DNA of 64,000 nt from Actinernus sp. WN-2022 (taxonomy: Eukaryota; Cnidaria; Anthozoa; Actiniaria; Actinernidae), in NCBI GenBank assembly GCA_030867875.1, contig JAOWCC010000577.1, forward strand, positions 157,782,344 to 157,846,343, read 5' to 3'. A program made the translations under genes and the position numbers. The stretch's first letter is position 1, and every line of letters begins with the position of its first letter. The notes below the pieces were generated by a model. It had not been told where the DNA came from, made no database searches, and worked only from the letters and a program-made list of their open reading frames with translations. This document shows positions 23,695-33,344 of the stretch, piece after piece.

Positions 23695-24165
23695 TTTTTA
23701 ATTGAGAGTATTTTGATGAAAAAATATATAATAATATAAAACAAATTAATGCAATTTGAACTGGAATAAGCTTCAATACATAATATAATCCAATGCACTC
23801 ATGTCAATGCCTTCAGTGCATAATGAGGGATTTCATCATTCCATCCCTTCTCCCATGGACATGTGGGGGAATTTGACATGAAAAATTTGCAGTAGAATCT
23901 CTGTATCATAGATCTCTAGAGAGTATCTCTTCCTGGTGAAGGTCAAGAAAATTTCACACAAAAAGTTGTCTCCTAGGTAGGAATATGAGGTGAAATGTTA
24001 AATCCCCCTGCCCCACCCGTCCCTTCCTGTGATTAAACATTGACAAATGCATTACAGTTAATTTCACAAAACGTTGGCCACGCAGATTGCCAAGTTCTAT
24101 GGAGGGGGATTCTGGACAAAAATAGCATTAGATCGTACTGTAGTGGTGTATTCCATCGAGCCGCC

Positions 24166-24735
24166 ATACCACTATGTCAAACCGTAGTCCATTGTATCGA
24201 ACTGTCATGCCATTATTTCAAACCGTCATGCCATTATGTCAAATCGTAGTTCATTATATCAAACCGTAGTACCATTATATCGAATCGTAGTTCATTATAT
24301 CAAAATCGTCATGCCATTATATCAAACCGTCATGCCATTATATCAAACCGTCATGCCATTATATCAAACCGTCATGCCATTATGTCAAACCGTCATGCCA
24401 TTATGTCAAACCGTCATGCCATTATGTCAAATCGTCATGCCATTATATCAAACCGTCATGCCATTATGTCAAATCGTAGTTCATTATATCAAACCGTCAT
24501 GCCATTATGTCAAACCGTCATGCCATTATATCAAACCGTCATGCCATTGTATCAAACCGTCATGCCATTATGTCAAACCGTCATGCCATTATATCAAACG
24601 TCATGCCATTATGTCAAACCGTCATGCCATTATATCAAACCGTCATGCCATTATATCAAACCGTCATGCCATTATGTCAAATCGTAGTCCATTATGTAAA
24701 ACCGTAGGCCATTAATATGTAAAACCGTAGGCACA
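24166..24735 (+). repeat. 21-bp array CATGCCATTATATCAAACCGT (left arm)
   Basis: About 25 copies of the 21-bp unit, with variants (TATGTCAAATCG, TAGTTCAT, TAGTCCAT), form the outer part of the left inverted arm. Because 21 is a multiple of three, all three plus frames are open, giving long but meaningless reading frames. Confidence 0.95.
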
Positions 24736-25024
24736 GGCAGCCCAAGCTTAAAGTTTGAAATTATTTGAAAGTTTAAGTACGACCGTTAAACTCTCGTACT
24801 ATGATTTCAGACCAAATTTCACTCCACTCTACTAGTATTGTCATCAATAAATTCAGCACATAATTTATACAGATTATCACATCATAAAATAATATTTAAC
24901 TAGCAAATTTCCGTTCCTACCTGTTTGCACACAGGCAGCCCAAGCTCAAAGTTTGAAATTATTTGACGGTTCAAACATCCAGAATATCTGGTATTTTATC
25001 GCACTAAATGGCAAATGAATAACA

Positions 25025-26101
25025 CAATAAACTTGCTTTGATGAAGATAATGTGTCTTGAATTTGGAGGTTTGGGGGCCAATTTAACCGGGACGAGTTTC
25101 TAGGAATCTAGAAGACTGACAAATCTTCCCGCCGACTCGTAGTCTGAAGTGAGATAGCTTTTCCTGTCCGTATTCTTGAATAATACGCAAAAACAACAAT
25201 GCCGGCTTGATCTTGACAACTTTAACAAAGCCGGCTAAACACCGATTTGTTTACATGACCGCGGAGAATACTTTCCCGTCCCCTAGTGGGGCTGTAAAAA
25301 CTGAGCGATAAAAGGTACTCTCCCATCCGATGCTGTGATTTTCAACTCCAAAACGAGGTATCATTTCGGTTGGACTTTAGCCTGGGAGGAACGAACGAAC
25401 CAGAGGAGACGGAGGAACGAACCAGAGGAGACGGCTGGAATTATATGGCAAAATATTCCCAGCCTACGAATTTGTTAGTAGTCTAGAACATAAACAAGAA
25501 TGTTCTAGCCCAAGTAAAAGTTTTGTGGAGGGGATGAATTTTTTAGGGGTTCTTTTTTTTCCTTTAGGCAATTCTTTTCGGTGACCTCCATTTGCTAAAG
25601 GGTTTATTCTTTCGGTTTTTAGATGTCAGAATTTCTTAGGGAATGAAAATGTGTTCTCGAAAACTTTAGGTGGCCGCTTCACTAAATGATTTGTGATGTT
25701 TGTTTTTTTTCCATTCTAACCAATATGTTTTTTCCCGGATCGTTCTGACTCTATTGATCAGACGAATACGTACGAATATTTTAGGGGAAACCTCTTAGTG
25801 TCCCTTTTCTTCTATAATTTTCTGTGAATTGAAAACAAATTTTCTAGCCAGTATTTCAGAAAACAATTTCCTAGGACAATTTTTTTCAAATCCGAAAGTT
25901 TAAGGCTAACTTACTCTCCCGAACAGCTTTTTAACCGAAAACTTCGTTGGGTGCCCTTGACGCCATCGCGATCCACTTGCCGGCCTTTTGTCTCTTTTAT
26001 AGGTAGAGTGAATCCAGGTTTCCTAGAAACTCGTTAAGTCGGCCCCCAAACCCCCAAATTCAAGACACAACAACAACATCTTCATCAAAGCAAGTTTATT
26101 G
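25025..26101. mobile_element. Palindrome-ended insertion in the left arm
   Basis: CAATAAACTTGCTTTGATGA at 25025 is mirrored by TCATCAAAGCAAGTTTATTG ending at 26101. The pairing continues inward through GTCTTGAATTTGG..GGTTTGGGGGCC and CGAGTTTCTAGGAA. In the right arm of the large structure (near 33480) the flanking sequences are joined directly, so this about 1.08-kb unit was inserted. It contains a truncated copy of the 28756-29262 element at about 25440-25959. Confidence 0.75.
25440..25959 (-). mobile_element. Truncated copy of the 28756-29262 MITE family
   Basis: Inverted relative to 28756-29107: the shared end TCGTTGGGTGCCCTTG (25944-25959), CCGAAAACTTCG and AGCTTTTTAACC, then CAGTATTTCAGAAAACAATT, TCTATTGATCAGACGAAT and TTGTTAGTAGTCTAGAACAT. 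The opposite terminus is missing; similarity stops near 25440. Confidence 0.75.
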
Positions 26102-26106
26102 TCGGT

Positions 26107-26226
26107 CAGTATAATCTGCAGACTGCAGATTGCAGACTGCAGACTGCAGACTGGGTATAAAATGCAGACTGGGTATAAAATGCAGACTGCAGACTGCAGA
26201 CTCGGTATAAAATGCAGACTGGGAAA
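26107..26226. repeat. CTGCAGA minisatellite in the left arm
   Basis: CTGCAGACTGCAGATTGCAG-type units alternate with CTGGGTATAAAATGCAGA. The mirrored version is at 33392-33475 in the right arm. The minus-strand frame through here (26023-26403) is an artefact of the repeat. Confidence 0.9.
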
Positions 26227-26402
26227 AAATATAAAAAACTTACCTGAAGACTTTATCTGTTCTTCATTGTACGGTGGCCCGTAAGGGACATGCTGCAAAT
26301 AAACAATTGCCTCGTGCGAAAATAAAAATAAACTGATGCAAACACAAAATGTTTCCGGAAATAATAAAAAAGATGCTGCAACTGAATAAATGAAAATTGT
26401 CA

Positions 26403-27012
26403 CTGCAAATTAAAACTGATTGCTGCAAATTAAAACTGGTTGCTGCAAACTGAAACGTGTTGTTGCAAATTAAAATTGGTTGCTACAAACTAAAAAGTGT
26501 TGCTGCAAACTAAAACTCGTTGCTGCAAACTAAAACTGGTTGCTGCAAACTAAAACTGGTTGCTGCAAATTAATTACTCGTTGCTGCAAACTAAAACTCG
26601 TTGCTGCAAACTAAAACTGGTTGCTACAAATTAACTGGTTGCTGCAAACTAAAATGTGTTGCTGCAAACTAAAACTCGTTGCTGCAAACTAAAACTCGTT
26701 GCTGCAAACTGAAACTCGTTGCTGCAAACTAACATTGGTTGCTGCAAACTAAAACTCGTTGCTGCAAACTAAAATTCGTTGCTGCAAACTAAAACTCGTT
26801 GCTGCAAACTAAAACTCGTTGCTAGAAACTGAAACTCGTTGCTGCAAACTAACATTGGTTGCTGCAAAATAAAACTCGTTACTGCAAACTAAAACTCGTT
26901 GCTGCAAAATAAAACTTGTTGCTGCAAACTAAAATATGTTGCTGCAAACTAAAACTGGTTGCTGAAAACTAAAACTGGCTGCTGCAAATTATTATTATTG
27001 CATGTTGCTGCA
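26403..27012. repeat. 20-bp minisatellite GTTGCTGCAAACTAAAACTS, about 30 copies
   Basis: Roughly 30 tandem copies of a 20-bp unit (GTTGCTGCAAACTAAAACTC or ..TGG), more diverged at the left end (CAAATTAAAACTGATTGCTG) and ending with TTGCTGCAAACTCCGTCGCT near 27015. It has no mirrored partner near the right arm, so it belongs to the interior. Confidence 0.93.
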
Positions 27013-27196
27013 AACTCCGTCGCTGTACGTAATTTTTCCCACCAATATTACGGGTTTCCTTTACGGCACATGCGTATAACTTCTAGCTGCTATGACTGAG
27101 GGGTGGGGGTGAGTAGTATACTCCTTCCCGATCGAACATCTGACTTGTTTACTGTACTAGAAACCACATATTACATGTAGTTGTACTAAAACTACG

Positions 27197-27370
27197 ATGT
27201 TCTGTCCATCGTGTTCCTCGGCGGCTAACTATTGTTGTAGTTGCGGCAATCCACTTCGTGCTGGAACCTCAAGGAGTGATGAATATTGTCAATGGAGGAC
27301 TTCCGAAGGAGAAAAGAAGCGGATAGGAGGGGGCATTTCACTAATAAAACCAAGAAAACTAAGAAGCTAG
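27197..27370 (+). CDS. Small zinc-ribbon-type open frame, possible transposon exon
   Basis: ATG at 27197 opens 57 codons ending at TAG 27368-27370. The N-terminus MFCPSCSSAANYCCSCGNPL has two CxxC knuckles (Cys3/Cys6 and Cys14/Cys17), as in zinc-ribbon proteins. It is followed by a charged stretch (SDEYCQWRTSEGEKKRI) and a basic end (KPRKLRS). Short N-terminal zinc ribbons of this form are common in cnidarian proteins that sit in mobile elements. It lies between the arms of the large inverted-repeat structure and outside the 27874-32296 element, on the strand opposite the integrase. It may be a first exon or a remnant; no downstream exon was identified. The function is unknown. Confidence 0.35.
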   Translation: MFCPSCSSAANYCCSCGNPLRAGTSRSDEYCQWRTSEGEKKRIGGGISLIKPRKLRS

Positions 27371-27400
27371 ACCCACCACAAGGAGAATGTTGAATGTTGA

Positions 27401-27466
27401 TGCGAGTTGAAAACTGCGAGTTGAAAACTGCGAGTTGCGAGTTGAAAAATGCGAGTTGCAAGAAAA
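27401..27466. repeat. GCGAGTTGAAAACT minisatellite
   Basis: Four to five imperfect copies of TGCGAGTTGAAAAC with variants (GCGAGTTGCGAGTTG) follow the zinc-ribbon frame. Confidence 0.85.
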
Positions 27467-27918
27467 AGTAAGAAAAATGAGATTAGAGTTCCTGCGATGG
27501 AAAATTATTTTTGAGGGAGAATTTTTTGTTTTTTTGTATACAGGAACTCCGAGTTTCGATGAAACGTGGACCCCCGCTTCTGGACCCCTAGAAAAATGTT
27601 TTTTTTTTATACCAGCGTTTATTTATGCCTCGCTGGAGGTTTTATTTTGTTCTCTTTGCCCTCACAGTTATTCAGAGCTAAGTCCTTTCTATTTCTAATT
27701 TACAATATTTCGATTGCAATCACAATTACTTAGTTTAACTATCACGACAGTTCAAACTCACATCTCAAGACAATTTCGTTCTTCACTGCGGTAGGCCTTA
27801 AGCGCTATTCTAATATCTCAAGCAGTCATATTTGTACTTTTTTTCCAATGAAGTCACCCTTTGTTGATATTTCTACGGTGGCTAGTAAGTGCCATGTGTT
27901 TTGCAACGTTTACTTAGT

Positions 27919-28322
27919 CAGTAACTGGCAATTGCCACTTAGCCGGTAACTGGCAACTGCCACTTAGCCGGTAACTGGCAATATTGCCACTTAGCTGGTA
28001 ACTGGCAATTGCCACTTAGCCCGTAACTGGCAATATTGCTACTTAGCCGGTAACTGGCAAGTTGCCACTTAGCCGGTAACTGGCAATATTGCCACTTAGC
28101 CGGTAACTGGCAATATTGCCACTTAGCCGGTAACTGGCAATATATAGTGCCATTTAGCTGGTAACTGGCAATTGCCACTTAGCCCGTAACTGGCAATTGC
28201 CACTTAGCTGATAACTGGCAATTGCCACTTAGCCCGTAACTGGCAATTGCCACTTAGCTGGTAACTGGCAATTGCCACTTAGCTGGTAACTGGCAATTGC
28301 CACTTAGCCCGTAACTGGCAAA
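27919..28322. repeat. Left subterminal array, TGGCAATTGCCACTTAGCC units
   Basis: About 15 copies of GTAACTGGCAATTGCCACTT plus AGCCC/AGCCG/AGCTG, with the spacer varying between GCAATTGC, GCAATATTGC and GCAAGTTGC. Each unit has a self-complementary core. Mirrored at 31906-32255, the array fits multiple transposase-binding sites. Confidence 0.93.
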
Positions 28323-28384
28323 TTTGGCACGCATGCATTGGACTGACATTTGGTGCTGACCAAAAGATACGCGGGCAAACATGC

Positions 28385-28414
28385 ATGGCGGCCGGTGAGG
28401 ATGACATCACTACA
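28385..28414 (+). CDS. Possible first coding exon inside the transposon
   Basis: ATG at 28385 gives MAAGEDDITT and runs into a consensus donor ACTACA/GTAAGT at 28415. It sits just inside the left subterminal array, where a transposon's second gene could start on the plus strand, opposite to the integrase. It rests only on the good donor and the position; no second exon was found. Confidence 0.25.
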
Positions 28415-28755
28415 GTAAGTGTATTTGTACTATAGCTACACTGATAATGCAAAGCAGCTTTTGCAACAGAACACGTATCTACGTAACTTAATAGAATTTG
28501 ATCCTCTTCAGTAAATTATCGTAAAGCTACGGTGTGTGGTGTTCTTGTCAGATCGAGATGTTTGCTTATTTTCATGCTTGTCACTGTCACTGTCAGTAAC
28601 CAAATTGGGGTATAAAATCAGGTTTCTCTTGCTGCCTTTTAATACAGGTATAGTATTTTCCCACTTGGTGATATAACTGTTTTCGATTTGAATTTATAAC
28701 TTGATTAACAAAAAATATTTAAATGTTTACAACGTATATCTCGCGGGAACTCTAC

Positions 28756-29262
28756 CAAGGGCACCCAACGAAGTTTTCGGTTAAAAAGCTATTCGGGAGT
28801 GTAAGTTAGCCTAAAACTTTCGGATTCGAAAAAATTGTCTCTAGAAAATTGTTTTCTGAAATACTGGCTAGAAAATTTGTTTTCAATCCCTAGAAAATTA
28901 TAGAAGAAAAGGGAGACTAACAAGTTTTCCCTAAAATATTCGTACGTCCCAATTCGTCTGATCAATAGAGTCAGAACAGGAAAAAAGAATCCCTAGAAAA
29001 TTCGTACCTCCACAAAACTTTGCAACATGAAGTTACTTGGGCTAGAAAATTCTTGTTATGTTCTAGACTACTAACAAATTCGTAGGCCGGGAATATTTTG
29101 CCATAGTATTTTCGGTTGACGCGATTTCCACCTAGAAAATCCGAACAGCTAATAGCTTTCTAGAATACGTCAAAAGACATAGTAGGCGCCTTAAAATGGC
29201 TAGATAAGCTGCAGACAACTGGTTTCAAACGAATTTCAAAAAGTACTCGTTGGGTGCCCTTG
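28756..29262. mobile_element. 507-bp MITE with 16-bp TIRs and 6-bp target duplication
   Basis: CAAGGGCACCCAACGA (28756-28771) is perfectly mirrored at 29247-29262. CTCTAC flanks both sides (28750-28755 and 29263-29268), a clean 6-bp target-site duplication. There is no coding sequence. Part of the interior is shared, inverted, with 25440-25959. It was inserted inside the 27874-32296 transposon and is therefore younger. Confidence 0.88.
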
Positions 29263-30307
29263 CTCTACTAGAGTAAAGGCTAAACTTAAACCACGTGGCT
29301 CTAGTCTGGAATCCCCTGTCAGTTTTATGACACATCTAAATTTTCGTTCTTATAGGTACTTGCCTATTTGAAAAGCAGAGATGTTAGTAATTTTCAATTT
29401 CAGTTTACTTTAAACTTTTTATGAAGGCAAGTTTACAAGGAATAATTGCCAATGAAACTGCTGTCGTGGTTTTAGTGCTCAACAATTAACCGAAAATTGC
29501 AATGAATAGGACTTTCTCAGGATTGCGTACGCAGCCAAACCTGACGAGCCCATGCATGTGAACACTTCGGACAACAGCTCATTGATGCATGTTTTCCGAC
29601 TCCTTACAGTTTTTTCTGGAAAATGAATTTGAAACATTCCTTAAAATTTAACTTAATTTCAATTTCGTAAAGCCCGGTCCAACACCGAGAAAAAGGTCTA
29701 TCGTTGAAATTGCCTTAAATGTGAATATCAAGTGCATGCATTCCACAGTTTGATGTGTTAGTGACCGAAGGCCCTGTGGAATATAATTGGACTTCAGTTG
29801 ACTGCTAAAAAGGTACACATTAACTTACATGCATGAGATAGTGAGCACGTCCTTACAGTTGTTCGATATGAACGCTCTAAACAGATCTTAGCGTGCTTAG
29901 TTAATAATCTTTAATAAAAAGATGTGTTGTCTTAACTGAACTAGTAGTCAAACTTACATTCAACCCTTTGATATGGGGCGTCTCAGTAACAAATGTCAAT
30001 AGAAAGATTGAGCTATAACCTGGGGGAAAGTGACTCTCCATATATCGCCTTGACCGGGAATGCTGGTCTCAAGTTCAGATGAGAACTAGAGCCATACAAT
30101 AAAATGATTGTTTAATGATCTCTTAGTGGCCTGGCTGAATGTCTTTGTATTTTCAAAGTCGCTTGCACTCGAATCAAATGCCACTGAATTTGTGTTTTAG
30201 AAAAAAATGTTATCCAACCCCACAAGAATATTCTGATACCTTTAGAGTTTTTTTATATATATCCGAGCATCCCCGTCACTTCTATATGGCAGCCCTACCT
30301 GGGGGCT
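29263..30307. other. Transposon interior, no recognised coding sequence
   Basis: Sequence between the nested MITE and the microsatellite. No motif is recognised on either strand. It could hold short exons or introns of the element's genes. Confidence 0.35.
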
Positions 30308-30392
30308 GACGCTCACGCTCACGCTCACGCTCACGCTCACGCTCACGCTCACGCTCACGCTCACGCTCACGCTCACGCTCACGCTCACGCTC
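30308..30392. repeat. (CTCACG)n microsatellite
   Basis: About 13-14 perfect copies of a hexamer, flanked by GCTGAC and TCGTCGACC. On the minus strand it reads as Ser-Val repeats, which explains the open frame at 30242-30478. Confidence 0.97.
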
Positions 30393-30595
30393 GTCGACCG
30401 GGGTGATATTTGGGTGATATTTGAAAAAAAAAACATTTTCTTGGATTTTTTTTCTATGCCGGTGAAAATGAACCCCACTCTTTCGGAGTTCTGTCGACGG
30501 GCCTGAAGCTCATTTGTTCCTATACGTTTTCAATATGAATAACGAGTCCTAAATACAATTCTTTAGCTTCTGATGCATTTGACGGTATTTGCAAA

Positions 30596-31575
30596 TTATT
30601 TTCCTCCATAATCATATATACCAGCTAACTCTAGAAAGGCGGTACTACAGCCTGTCTGAGATAACCGTTCTGCGTATAAGTCCTCTGCTAGGTCCAAATC
30701 ATCGTCATCAACAGGGACTTTGTAGTCGTGGCTATTAACAGTTTGTGGAATAAAGTATAGCACATCCGGTTTTCCAGGTGGTACTTCTGAGTTAATGTTT
30801 GGGCGTATTCTGTGTAAGTTCCAGGACTGCGCTACTTTGTGCAACTCATCACGAATGACCGGCATAAAACAGAATTTTAGGCATTGAACCTGAATAGGAT
30901 TGGTGTCATCATACAAGCCTGAATCGCGTATATCTTTAAAATATTTTATCCACCAATCACTTCTGGTTTTCCTGAGTATGGACCACCATGCCTCAATTCG
31001 CTGATTGGCGACGGACTTCCCATACATGAAACTTTTAGTACCAGCAAGAGAGTCGACATCGTCCATACGTAGAAATCGTTGTATTCCTGCAATGTAGACA
31101 TGCATTCTATGTCCCAGCATCTCCTCGTACGACCCTAGGTACAGCTTCAATATTTCGTACGTATTCAATAAAGTACTGAGCTGTTACTCGCGGGTTGTTG
31201 TTAGTCTCACCTACTTCAAGCCACAATATTCGGCGACTAAACCCGTCTATAGCCCCATGGATAGGAAAACCGAAAGGTTTTAGTTTATCGTACCCATCTA
31301 TATGCCATATAAAATTAGGACCGGGAGAGTGATATTTCCTTCTTCTAAGTGTTCTCTTTGAACGGTTCTCAACGCCCTCTGGATCCAAACCTTTCAAAAT
31401 CTTTCTTACTGCCTCTCTACCAACTCGCAGTCCATATTCGTTTTGTAGTTTTTGTTGCATGGAGCGATAACCTAAAGAGCATCCACTTCCTTGAAGTTCG
31501 TGGTCTATAACATCCAAAACAACGTGTAAGTCGGTAGGGTTTCTTCTTCTTCGTAATCCTCTACGCTTATATAAT
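30596..31575 (-). pseudogene. Integrase-core (rve, DDE) transposase, broken by a stop and a frameshift
   Basis: The upstream part (about 31575-31108) reads KRRGLRRRNPTDLHVVLDV, an HTH-like region with HELQGSGCSLGYRSMQQKL, and the first catalytic Asp in FIWHIDGYDKLKPFGFPIHG. It reaches the second Asp in VVRGDAGT and stops at a TAG where family members have Glu-Asn after GT. The frame resumes, shifted, around 31115-31105 at MHVYIAGIQRF and carries the catalytic Glu in SVANQRIEAWWSILRK, then WNLHRIRPN and a C-terminal region ending at 30596. All three acidic residues (D, D, E) are present, but one stop plus one indel separates the second from the third. Proteins with this layout are encoded by cut-and-paste elements in fish and cnidarians. 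The start upstream of 31575 is unresolved; an intron is possible. The subterminal arrays nearby are its likely binding sites. Confidence 0.85.
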
Positions 31576-31905
31576 GATTCGTTTCAGCTGCCTCAAGCTA
31601 ATACGTATGCCATGACAAAGGAGAAGGAAGGACAAGACTTCTGAATAACGAAATCCAAGATGAATGTATTCTCAATTAGTATGCCATCACGGTCTCCTGC
31701 AAATTGTCCGTTCATTGATGGTAAATAGTCGGGTAAACTACACACTGTCACGTAGCTTGTCAGGCAAATGAACAGAATAAAAAGCAAGGTTGTCATTCTT
31801 CCAAATCTAGTCTACAGCCCTTAACTCTTCATGTAGTACTCTAGATCTGTCCCATGGATGTGCTTTCATTGTCAGTGCTGTCACGCATGCGTGGTAAAAA
31901 AAATG

Positions 31906-32255
31906 CCAGTTACGGGCTAAGTGGCAATTGCCAGTTACCGGCTAAGTGGCAATATTGCCAGTTACCGGCTAAGTGGCAAAATTGCCAGTTACGGGCTAAG
32001 TGGCAATTGCCAGTTACGGGCTAAGTGGCAACTTGCCAGTTACCGGCTAAGTGGCAATATTGCCGTTACGGGCTAAGTGGCAATTGCCAGTTACGGGCTA
32101 AGTGGCAACTTGCCAGTTACCGGCTAAGTGGCAATATTGCCAGTTACGGGCTAAGTGGCAATTGCCAGTTACCGGCTAAGTGGCAATATTGCCAGTTAAC
32201 GGCTAAGTGGCAATTGCCAGTTACCGGCTAAATGGCAATTGCCAGTTACTGACTA
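31906..32255. repeat. Right subterminal array, inverse of 27919-28322
   Basis: About 13 copies of GCCAGTTACGGGCTAAGTGG or its GCCAGTTACCGGC variant, alternating CAATTG, CAATATTG and CAACTTG spacers, oriented opposite to the left array. The plus-strand frame 32025-32231 is a repeat artefact. Confidence 0.93.
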
Positions 32256-32439
32256 AGTAAACGTTGCAAAATACATGGCACTTACTAGCCACCGTACTAA
32301 ACGATACCTTAGCTTGATGACTAAAAATATTGGCGTTCCATCAATAATTAACACCCAAAGTGATACCAAATCCCGTAATTTTAACCCCTAAAAGATACGA
32401 CGAGCATCCCCGCCCATTTTATATGGGAGGTCCCCCACC

Positions 32440-32625
32440 CGGGAGTTAGAGAGCGATTCACTGTGGGATCACAGACCCGAGATCGAGATCACAGGGTATG
32501 GGATCGGGATCAATGTATATCAGTTATGGGATCGGGATCAATATATCAGAATATGAACGGCCTCATTTATTTTTGGCTGGATCACGGATCACAAATTACT
32601 GGAAAATTGGGATCAGAGATCAAAG
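32440..32625. repeat. Imperfect GGGATCGGGATCA repeats
   Basis: Several irregular copies of GGGATC / GGGATCGGGATCAAT between 32465 and 32620, too degenerate for a fixed period. An open frame covers the region but has no recognisable domain. Confidence 0.55.
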
Positions 32626-32869
32626 TTCTGGGTAAAAATAAGGGACCACTAGAGAAAAAAGATACCTCGTTACGACCCTGGTATAACACCAGTGTACAGA
32701 ACTGCTGGGGTCAAAACTCGCTGAAATTACAACCACACGCAGCGGCATGGACAAATAAACACATGCTGTAAGTATTGTCGCTTTTTATTCAATATTAGTT
32801 CTAAAAAAATCCCATTCAAATGCTAGTAAATGTGATATAATTTATTTCTCATCATGTCCGTGTTGGAGG

Positions 32870-33065
32870 AGAGCCAATACACAACAATGTTTTTTAGTGT
32901 AGAAGGCGGCTCTAATAGCTTAAAAGACAGGAAAAGATTAAATAAAACTGAGAAAGGAGAAAAAGAAGTTAAAAAAAATTGTGGTTGGTGTGGGAATCGA
33001 ACTCCGACCTTTGGAATCAAACGCGCGCGCTCTAAACCGCTTTACCATAGAGCCGATTCGCTTGA
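32870..33065 (-). mobile_element. tRNA-headed SINE-like element, minus strand
   Basis: On the minus strand a tRNA-like start is visible: GCGAATCGGCTCTATGGTAA AGCGG (A-box region), then a B-box-like GGAGTTCGATTCCCACACC (about 33007-32989), followed by an A/T-rich body with CTTTTT..CTCCTTTCTCAGTTTT. Related bodies occur at 40540-40725 and, inverted, at 40745-40860. The fold is not a clean cloverleaf, so a functional tRNA gene is unlikely. Confidence 0.55.
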
Positions 33066-33344
33066 GCAGCGGTTTCAAAATAAGGTATATATGTAAACGT
33101 TCTGAGACCGTGAACTTTGGGAACTAGCGTCGTCAAGCGTAAATTGCTCGATTTAGGCTCCAGAAATGGGGGATATTTCAATTAAATGGCATGAGGTTCT
33201 TGGAATAGATACTGTTGTGCTATTATTTGAGGTTTAGTTGCGGTGGGCATTGATTTTGGATGAAAATTCGAGCGTGGTCAGTTCTAGACAGGCTTAGGTG
33301 GAGATCGAGGTTGAGAGGTAAAATTTCAAATTGCATACAGAGCC

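Larger units (their letters stand above)
27874..32296. mobile_element. 4.4-kb DNA transposon with subterminal inverted arrays and a broken transposase
   Basis: TACGGTGGCTAGTAAGTGCC at 27874 is mirrored at 32277-32296, and the match continues inward through TTTTGCAACGTTTACTTAGT and CAGTAACTGGCAATTGCC (about 60 bp, one or two mismatches). Immediately inside, both ends carry arrays of an approximately 25-bp unit containing the palindrome TGGCAATTGCCA, in opposite orientation. The interior holds the minus-strand integrase-core pseudogene, a possible plus-strand first exon at 28385, a MITE (28756-29262) and a microsatellite (30308-30392). Flanks show no convincing direct repeat. The gene type is consistent with IS3EU-like eukaryotic transposons, but this classification is tentative. 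Confidence 0.8.

Noticed and set aside
24236..24715. Long plus-strand open frame of about 159 codons
   Set aside because: It reads through a 21-bp tandem array; all three frames are open because the unit length is a multiple of three.
27919..28322. Regularly spaced repeats resembling a CRISPR array
   Set aside because: Units are directly adjacent without unique spacers, contain palindromes, are mirrored at the other end of a transposon, and the genome is eukaryotic.
32975..33060. Minus-strand tRNA gene
   Set aside because: An A-box-like and a B-box-like motif are present but no full cloverleaf or acceptor-stem pairing; the body and a related copy at 40540-40725 indicate a SINE.
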